A stretch of DNA of 28,538 nucleotides from an uncultured Prevotella sp. (GTDB lineage Bacteria; Bacteroidota; Bacteroidia; Bacteroidales; Bacteroidaceae). Made by a program: the position numbers and the translations under genes. The stretch lies in NCBI GenBank assembly GCA_900540885.1, contig UQHJ01000028.1, forward strand, positions 1 through 28,538, read 5' to 3'. The notes under the pieces were generated by a model that was not told the origin of the DNA, did no database searches, and saw nothing but the letters and a program-made list of their open reading frames with translations. Every line of letters starts with the position of its first letter. The stretch's first letter is position 1. This document shows positions 23,686-28,538 of this stretch, piece by piece.

Positions 23686-23703
23686 AAGAAGACAAAAGGA
23701 CTC

Positions 23704-25215
23704 ATGAAAAAGATGTCTATTATATACAAAGGTGTATGTGCGCTATTATTGAGCCTTTCACTCATCGGCCAAATGAGTTGCGGCAACACTGAAGCTACCA
23801 TTCCGACTAACGCAGAAAGCGTGAGCGAGGTGGCACAGATCTATCCTGACTATCGCGATATTGTCATTCCGCCCAATATAGCTCCGCTAAATGTACAAGT
23901 GAAGTCAAAAGGCGATGCATTTGTGGGTAGCATTGAGGGCGGTGGTAAGCAAATTATTGCCGCTACAGACGAAGACGGCGTGTTGCAATTCGACTCACTG
24001 GAGTGGAAGGAATTGATCAATGCAGCACGAGGTAAGGATCTCAACGTAACACTTTATGCCGAACGCGAGGGAAAATGGGTAAAGTTTCCGAGCTATAAAA
24101 TAACGGTGGCCAACGAAGGCATTGATCGCTACTTGTCATACCGTTTGATCGAGCCTTCTTACGAATTGTATCGACAAATGGGACTTTATCAGCGCGACCT
24201 TGAAAGTTTCAACGTGCAAACGATTTATGAAAACAATCGCACGTATGATAAAGACAACAACCACTGCGTCAACTGCCATAATTATCAAAATTATAGCACA
24301 AAATATATGTTGTTCCACCGTCGTGCGAAGGGCGGAGGTACGATCTTTATTGAGAACGGAAAGATAGAGAAGCGAACCATTAAGAGCGATTCTATCTTGG
24401 CAGGTGCAACTTATCCTACGTGGTACCCAACGCGCAACTGGGTAGTATTCTCGTCTAACCAAACGGGACAGTCGTTCCATATTCGCAATCACCAAAAGAT
24501 TGAAGTGGTAGACTATGGTTCAGATCTCATCTTCTATGACGTTGACAAAGAAGAAGTGAAAAGCATTATGCGTACAGATGTTGACTTAGAGACGTTCCCT
24601 TGTTGGGCACCTAACGGCAAGAAATTATACTACACGTCGGCTCATGTGCCAGAGTTTGAAGGGAAGAATGACTCAATTCGTCGCGACCTGATTATCAACC
24701 TTTACGATAAGGTACACTACAACGTGATGAGCATGACATTCGACCCCATAACGCGCACTTTCGGTACGCCACAAGTGGAGGTAGACTGCGCAGCGCAAGG
24801 CAAGAGTGCTGCCGTAACGCGTGTGAGTCCCGATGGGCGTTATTTGCTTTTCTCATTGGCTGACTATGGCCAATTTCATATCTGGCACACCTCGGCTGAC
24901 TTGTACGTGAAGGATTTGCAGACAGGACAAGTTTATCCGCTCACTGAGGCAAATAGTAAACAAGCCGACAGCTATCATGGTTGGAGTTCGAACGGACGCT
25001 GGATATTTATGGCTTCGCGTCGTGACGACGGCTCCTTCTCACGCGTTTACATGGCCTATTTCGACAAGCAAGGTAAGGCACACAAGGCCTTCCTTTTGCC
25101 ACAACTCAATCCGATGCAAAATATTTTGTTGCCCAAGAGTTACAATGTGCCCGAACTTACTAAAGACGCTGTAAGCGTTTCGGCTAAGGAGATTAAAGAG
25201 GCAATTGAGAAATAA
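23704..25215 (+). CDS. TolB/PD40 beta-propeller lipoprotein with a CxxCH motif
   Basis: Exported protein of 503 residues. The N-terminus MKKMSIIYKGVCALLLSLSL-I-G-Q-M-S-C looks like a lipoprotein signal with Cys26 as the anchor, although the lipobox is relaxed. Residues ~235-450 hold propeller repeats of the PD40/TolB type: YPTWYPTRNWVVFSSNQTG, FPCWAPNGKKLYYTSA, VTRVSPDGRYLLFS and YHGWSSNGRWIFMASRRDDG. Just before the propeller, NNHCVNCHNYQNY contains CVNCH (188-192), the CxxCH c-heme attachment motif. If heme is not attached, Cys/His metal binding is the alternative. It directly follows the DUF6057-like gene. No cytochrome c maturation gene is in the window. Exact function is unknown to me. 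Confidence 0.82.
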   Translation: MKKMSIIYKGVCALLLSLSLIGQMSCGNTEATIPTNAESVSEVAQIYPDYRDIVIPPNIAPLNVQVKSKGDAFVGSIEGGGKQIIAATDEDGVLQFDSLEWKELINAARGKDLNVTLYAEREGKWVKFPSYKITVANEGIDRYLSYRLIEPSYELYRQMGLYQRDLESFNVQTIYENNRTYDKDNNHCVNCHNYQNYSTKYMLFHRRAKGGGTIFIENGKIEKRTIKSDSILAGATYPTWYPTRNWVVFSSNQTGQSFHIRNHQKIEVVDYGSDLIFYDVDKEEVKSIMRTDVDLETFPCWAPNGKKLYYTSAHVPEFEGKNDSIRRDLIINLYDKVHYNVMSMTFDPITRTFGTPQVEVDCAAQGKSAAVTRVSPDGRYLLFSLADYGQFHIWHTSADLYVKDLQTGQVYPLTEANSKQADSYHGWSSNGRWIFMASRRDDGSFSRVYMAYFDKQGKAHKAFLLPQLNPMQNILLPKSYNVPELTKDAVSVSAKEIKEAIEK

Positions 25216-25238
25216 TAGCGTTTTTGGTCTGGAGCTTA

Positions 25239-25501
25239 TGAGGTTATAAAGTTACTCAAGTTTCGGATTTAGCAAGGGCGGGCTGAATCATCGTGCAAGG
25301 CGAATGCAATCAAGCTTGCTTGAATTGCTGAGCCGCAGCCGATGATGTCAATAAAATCATCGTGCAAGGCGAATGCAATCAAGCTTGCTTGAATTGCTGA
25401 GCCGCAGCCAGTGATTCAGTCCGTCCTTGCTGCAAGTGTTGAAATACAAAATTTAAGTCCTATTTAGTTGATAATCAACACGATGTGACTTTATAACCTC
25501 A
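25239..25501. repeat. Nested palindrome containing two perfect 55-bp direct repeats
   Basis: The outermost arms TGAGGTTATAAAGT (25239-25252) and 25488-25501 are perfect inverted repeats. Inside, TTTAGCAAGGGCGGGCTGAATCA is loosely matched by TGATTCAGTCCGTCCTTGCTGCAA (from 25412). In the centre two identical 55-bp units (25286-25340 and 25355-25409) each fold on an AATCAAGC-TTG-CTTGAATT stem. No reading frame. It fills the gap between the propeller lipoprotein and the channel gene. Confidence 0.85.
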
Positions 25502-25543
25502 AAACTAAAAACCAAATTATTAGAACTCCCTACTAACAAATAT

Positions 25544-28180
25544 ATGAAAATGACACATACACACAAATGCTTTTCAGCCTTGCTCTTGCTGGTATTGTCA
25601 TTCACAATGTCACTGCCTACGCATGCTGTGTTGAAGGAAAAAGACCTTGCGGCTACGCTGAAAGTATTACGCGCTGAGTTGCAGTCAACCTACAACGAGC
25701 AGAAGCAGCACCTGGCTCGTTATAATACACTGACGCAAATGCAGCATAAGCAAATGATTTCGCTTATGCAACGCAGCGACCAAATAGGCTTAATGCTTTA
25801 CTCTCAAAAGCAGGACTTTACGTTTGATATGACGTATGCTTGTCACGAAGCAACGCAACTTTACAATGAGTTTAACAAGCGCAGTGTACCCTATCAAAAG
25901 ATATTGGATCGCATCAATATGGAGCTAAATCGTTACAATGCACTGATTAGTTCATTGCAAACGATACCACCCTCTGTGGCGGAAGACCTTGCTCATCCGC
26001 AAATCAACGTAAAGGGGGCATCCCCCGTGCCCATTTTGGTAGGTCCTGTGACGAAGAAGGGTGGACAGCTACCGCCTCCTAATGCCCAGTTACCTTTTAT
26101 GCTAAGCGATGAAGGGCAAGAAGACCGTGCGGTTTGCCTCAAGTATGCGACAGCCTTGCGCAACAATTTAGAGAAGTTGAAGCAAAACATCATTCGTGAC
26201 AAAGAGCATTATAAAATGACCTCAAGCAAGTTGGGCAAACTCAACAACTATGCTCTGCAACGCTATAATACAATTCAGCAAAACATATTTGTGAATGGCG
26301 ATGCCAATTACTTTGAGATCTTAGGACAATTGTCACGCTATATGAAGCAAGCTAAGGCCGATGCTAGCGAAAAGTATGACACCGAACATATTGACACAGC
26401 AGGCAAACGACAAGAAGTAAATTCGCAGTGGCGCGGCCCTATCGTAATGGGGTTGACCTCCTTTGTGCTGTTCTACATCATCGTTGCCGCTTTGTTGAGC
26501 AATGTGATAGTGCGTTGGATTGTGCCGAAGCGTTTCCGTACGGAAGAGTTTATGAAGAAGAAGGTATGTCTCATATTGGCTGCCGCTATGGTTATATTCG
26601 CCATTTCGATTATGATCTGCCGCACGTTTATGTATCACAATTTCTTCTTAATGGCTTCTAAGCTGCTCATTGAGTACGCTTGGTTGTTGGGCGCTATATT
26701 CGTTTCGTTGCTCATTCGCTTAACGGGCGATCAAATCAAAAGTGGCTTTCGCATCTACACGCCCATTATGCTGATGTCGTTTCTCGTCATCACCTTTCGT
26801 ATCATTTTCATTCCCAATAACTTAGTGCAGTTGGTGTTCCCGCCTATTCTATTACTTTTCACCTTGTGGCAATGGTATGGCGTAGCACGACACAATGATA
26901 ACATTCCGCGGAGTGATATATTCTACACCTACATCTCGCTCTCGCTCATGGTGGTTTCAACTGCAGCCGCATGGTACGGATATACTTTGCTCTCAGTTCA
27001 AATACTGATTTGGTGGATGTTCCAATTGGCTTGCATTCAAACGGTTACGTGCGTTTACGACCTTCTGGCCGTGTACGAAGAGAAACGCTTGGTGAAGAAG
27101 ATTGGTGAGAAGTTGGTGGTGAATAAAGGAAAGACGCAACATCTTAATTTATTAGAAGCTATTCGCGTGCGCCACGAGAAGCATATCAATCAGACGTGGT
27201 TTTACGACCTCGTGGCCATGGCCATTGTGCCTGTATTAGGCGTATTGTCAGTGTTGCTCTCTATTTGGTGGGCAGCCGACGTGTTCGATCTTACAGCAAC
27301 GGTAGTTAACATCTTTATGTTCAACTTCTTAAGCGTTGACGGCGTTGTCGAACTCTCATTGTTTAAGATCGTATTAGTAGCATCGCTATACTTCATCTTC
27401 CGCTACTTAAACTACCTAATCAAAGCGCTCTATCACAAGTATCACAAGTCAAAGGTGGTCGTAAATGGTAAACCTAACTTTACGCTGGCCAATAATATTA
27501 TTGCTATCTGCGTTTGGGGTATGTATGCTATCATTTCAGTACGACTCTTAAAGATACCTTCAACGGCCGTTTCTGTTATCTCAGCAGGTTTGGCAACGGG
27601 TGTCGGTTTTGCCATGAAGGACTTACTCGAAAACTTCTTCTACGGCATTTCGCTCATGACGGGACGCGTGCGTGTTGGCGACTTTATTGAGTGTGACGGC
27701 ATTCGTGGTAAGGTAGATAGTATCACCTATCAGAGCACGCAGGTAGTTACAGCCGACGGCTGTGTGATAGCTTTCTTAAATAGTTCGCTCTTTAGCAAGA
27801 ACTTTAAGAATATCACCAAAAATCACTCTTACGAAATGGTATCTGTACCCGTAGGTGTAGCCTATGGTGCAAATATAGACCAAGTGCGTACGCTCCTAAC
27901 AGACGCTGTGAAGAATCTTATGACCCAAACTGACGACGGACGTGAAGTGATTAGTAGTAAGAATCCTATCAGCGTAGTGTTTGACGAATTTGGCGACAAT
28001 AGTGTCAACTTATTCGTGACCTATTGGGTGCTCGTAGAGCAAAAGTTCATTATGACAGGACGCGTAAAGGAAGCTATTTACAACACGCTCAATGCACACA
28101 ATATTGAAATTCCTTTTCCACAGCGCGACTTACACATCCGCTCCGTAGAAGTCCCCCTGCCGATTAATAAAGCAGACTAA
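25544..28180 (+). CDS. Large MscS-family mechanosensitive channel
   Basis: Predicted inner-membrane channel that opens on membrane tension to release solutes. It has 878 residues, much longer than plain MscS (~290) and closer to MscK/MscM-type members. It has a signal peptide (1-28, ending PTHA) and a periplasmic helical/coiled-coil domain (~30-295) with a Pro-rich loop (160-185). About ten or eleven transmembrane helices lie between 300 and 700: ~302-325, 340-360, 374-392, 405-424, 427-445, 460-480, 484-505, 556-577, 604-625, 648-666 and the pore helix ~674-700. The pore helix reads STAVSVISAGLATGVGFAMKDLLENFFYG. The MscS beta domain follows (RVRVGDFIECDGIRGKVDSITYQSTQV, 708-734), then the C-terminal alpha/beta domain. 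ATG at 25544; the ATG at 25550 is possible. Confidence 0.93.
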   Translation: MKMTHTHKCFSALLLLVLSFTMSLPTHAVLKEKDLAATLKVLRAELQSTYNEQKQHLARYNTLTQMQHKQMISLMQRSDQIGLMLYSQKQDFTFDMTYACHEATQLYNEFNKRSVPYQKILDRINMELNRYNALISSLQTIPPSVAEDLAHPQINVKGASPVPILVGPVTKKGGQLPPPNAQLPFMLSDEGQEDRAVCLKYATALRNNLEKLKQNIIRDKEHYKMTSSKLGKLNNYALQRYNTIQQNIFVNGDANYFEILGQLSRYMKQAKADASEKYDTEHIDTAGKRQEVNSQWRGPIVMGLTSFVLFYIIVAALLSNVIVRWIVPKRFRTEEFMKKKVCLILAAAMVIFAISIMICRTFMYHNFFLMASKLLIEYAWLLGAIFVSLLIRLTGDQIKSGFRIYTPIMLMSFLVITFRIIFIPNNLVQLVFPPILLLFTLWQWYGVARHNDNIPRSDIFYTYISLSLMVVSTAAAWYGYTLLSVQILIWWMFQLACIQTVTCVYDLLAVYEEKRLVKKIGEKLVVNKGKTQHLNLLEAIRVRHEKHINQTWFYDLVAMAIVPVLGVLSVLLSIWWAADVFDLTATVVNIFMFNFLSVDGVVELSLFKIVLVASLYFIFRYLNYLIKALYHKYHKSKVVVNGKPNFTLANNIIAICVWGMYAIISVRLLKIPSTAVSVISAGLATGVGFAMKDLLENFFYGISLMTGRVRVGDFIECDGIRGKVDSITYQSTQVVTADGCVIAFLNSSLFSKNFKNITKNHSYEMVSVPVGVAYGANIDQVRTLLTDAVKNLMTQTDDGREVISSKNPISVVFDEFGDNSVNLFVTYWVLVEQKFIMTGRVKEAIYNTLNAHNIEIPFPQRDLHIRSVEVPLPINKAD

Positions 28181-28193
28181 ATCTAAAAGATAT

Positions 28194-28252
28194 TACGTAC
28201 TCAAGTTTCGGATTCAGCCCGTCGTTGCTAAATCCGAAACTTCAATTACGTA
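28194..28252. repeat. Hairpin after the channel gene, related to the 25239-25501 element
   Basis: Arms AAGTTTCGGATT (28203-28214) / AATCCGAAACTT (28231-28242) plus TACGTA on both outer sides. The right half read backwards (AAGTTTCGGATTTAGCAA, then CGACGGGCTGAATC) matches 25258-25289. It could serve as the 3' end of the channel transcript, but no U-tract follows. Confidence 0.65.
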
Positions 28253-28267
28253 GTTGTTCTATTTGAC

Positions 28268-28468
28268 AAATTGTTGTAGTTTGAAAGTCTCTACAGAATT
28301 CTCTACAAAATGTTTCAGAACGCCCTAAATATACATTTTGCTTACGTGTATTTACCCACGGCATTTTTTGCTTTCATGTTTCATTTTTTAGTTTCAATAC
28401 GTTGATAATCAATGTGTTCAAAAGATGAAACATAGTATATTTATGTTTCATTTTTAGTTTCAATGTTT
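28268..28468 (-). repeat. Right copy of the ~190-bp dispersed repeat, inverted relative to the left end
   Basis: Reverse complement of this segment aligns with 1-188 with scattered substitutions and a short insertion near 28290. Shared landmarks are TTTAGTTTCAATGTTT at the outer edge, TTTTTTGCTTTCATGTTTCA, GCCCTAAATA and AAATGTTTCAG. It ends before unmatched sequence at 28469-28538, which contains no gene I can support. Confidence 0.8.
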
Positions 28469-28538
28469 TCTCTAAAAAAGGAAATAGGAATAGCCAAAGT
28501 AATATGCAAACCTCTAGTATTAGTCTCCAAAACCGCAC

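Noticed and set aside
25286..25409. CRISPR array
   Set aside because: Only two units, 55 bp long and palindromic, with a 14-bp spacer and no cas gene.
1..28468. Reading the bracketing inverted repeats as ends of a composite transposon or genomic island
   Set aside because: The interior is core housekeeping genes with uniform character and contains no transposase or integrase.

Overview
The window looks like a core-chromosome segment from a member of the order Bacteroidales, most likely Prevotellaceae. The reasons are Bacteroidetes-type promoters (TTG, about 19-20 bp, TAnnTTTG) upstream of several genes, no clear Shine-Dalgarno sequences, a DUF3467 protein, a BspA-type leucine-rich repeat region fused to a glycosidase, an OmpA-type porin with a coiled coil, and a two-part Bacteroidetes-style IF-2 linker. 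I see no phage, transposase, CRISPR array, tRNA or rRNA gene.

Layout. Positions 283-5400 (minus strand) hold the classical rimP-nusA-infB transcription/translation operon. Then come an AraC-family regulator (5600-6505, minus), an OmpA-like outer-membrane protein (6890-8038, minus) and, divergent from it, a DUF3467 protein (8412-8747, plus). A minus-strand group follows: a long-chain acyl-CoA synthetase (11015-12865), release factor 2 (9756-10877), a previously unlisted 47-residue membrane protein (9515-9658) and a CYTH-domain protein starting at TTG (9003-9488). A uridine-kinase-like nucleoside kinase (13130-14794, minus) diverges from rpsO (15051-15320, plus). Next, all on the minus strand, are an LRR-GH20 beta-hexosaminidase, tsaE, cysC, folD and ffh (15696-21863). 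The last block, on the plus strand, is a five-helix membrane protein (DUF6057-like), a TolB/PD40-propeller lipoprotein carrying a CxxCH motif, and a large MscS-family channel (22084-28180).

Most proteins are housekeeping: translation (infB, nusA, rimP, prfB, rpsO, tsaE), protein targeting (ffh), one-carbon metabolism (folD), sulfate activation (cysC) and lipid activation. The least understood gene set is the final plus-strand block.

The most unusual content is intergenic. Nearly every larger gap contains a long palindrome, falling into several families: (a) a 250-bp palindrome with 13-bp terminal repeats, present twice; (b) two palindromes that share only a central core and a common architecture while their arms differ completely in sequence; (c) a nested palindrome holding two perfect 55-bp direct repeats; (d) GTTGACAAGT-based palindromes at several loci; (e) CCCCTAAC-type G/C-rich hairpins; and (f) a diverged ~190-bp repeat that sits in opposite orientation at the two ends of the window. 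These look like non-autonomous repeats or structured untranslated elements, and I regard them as the best candidates for something undescribed.
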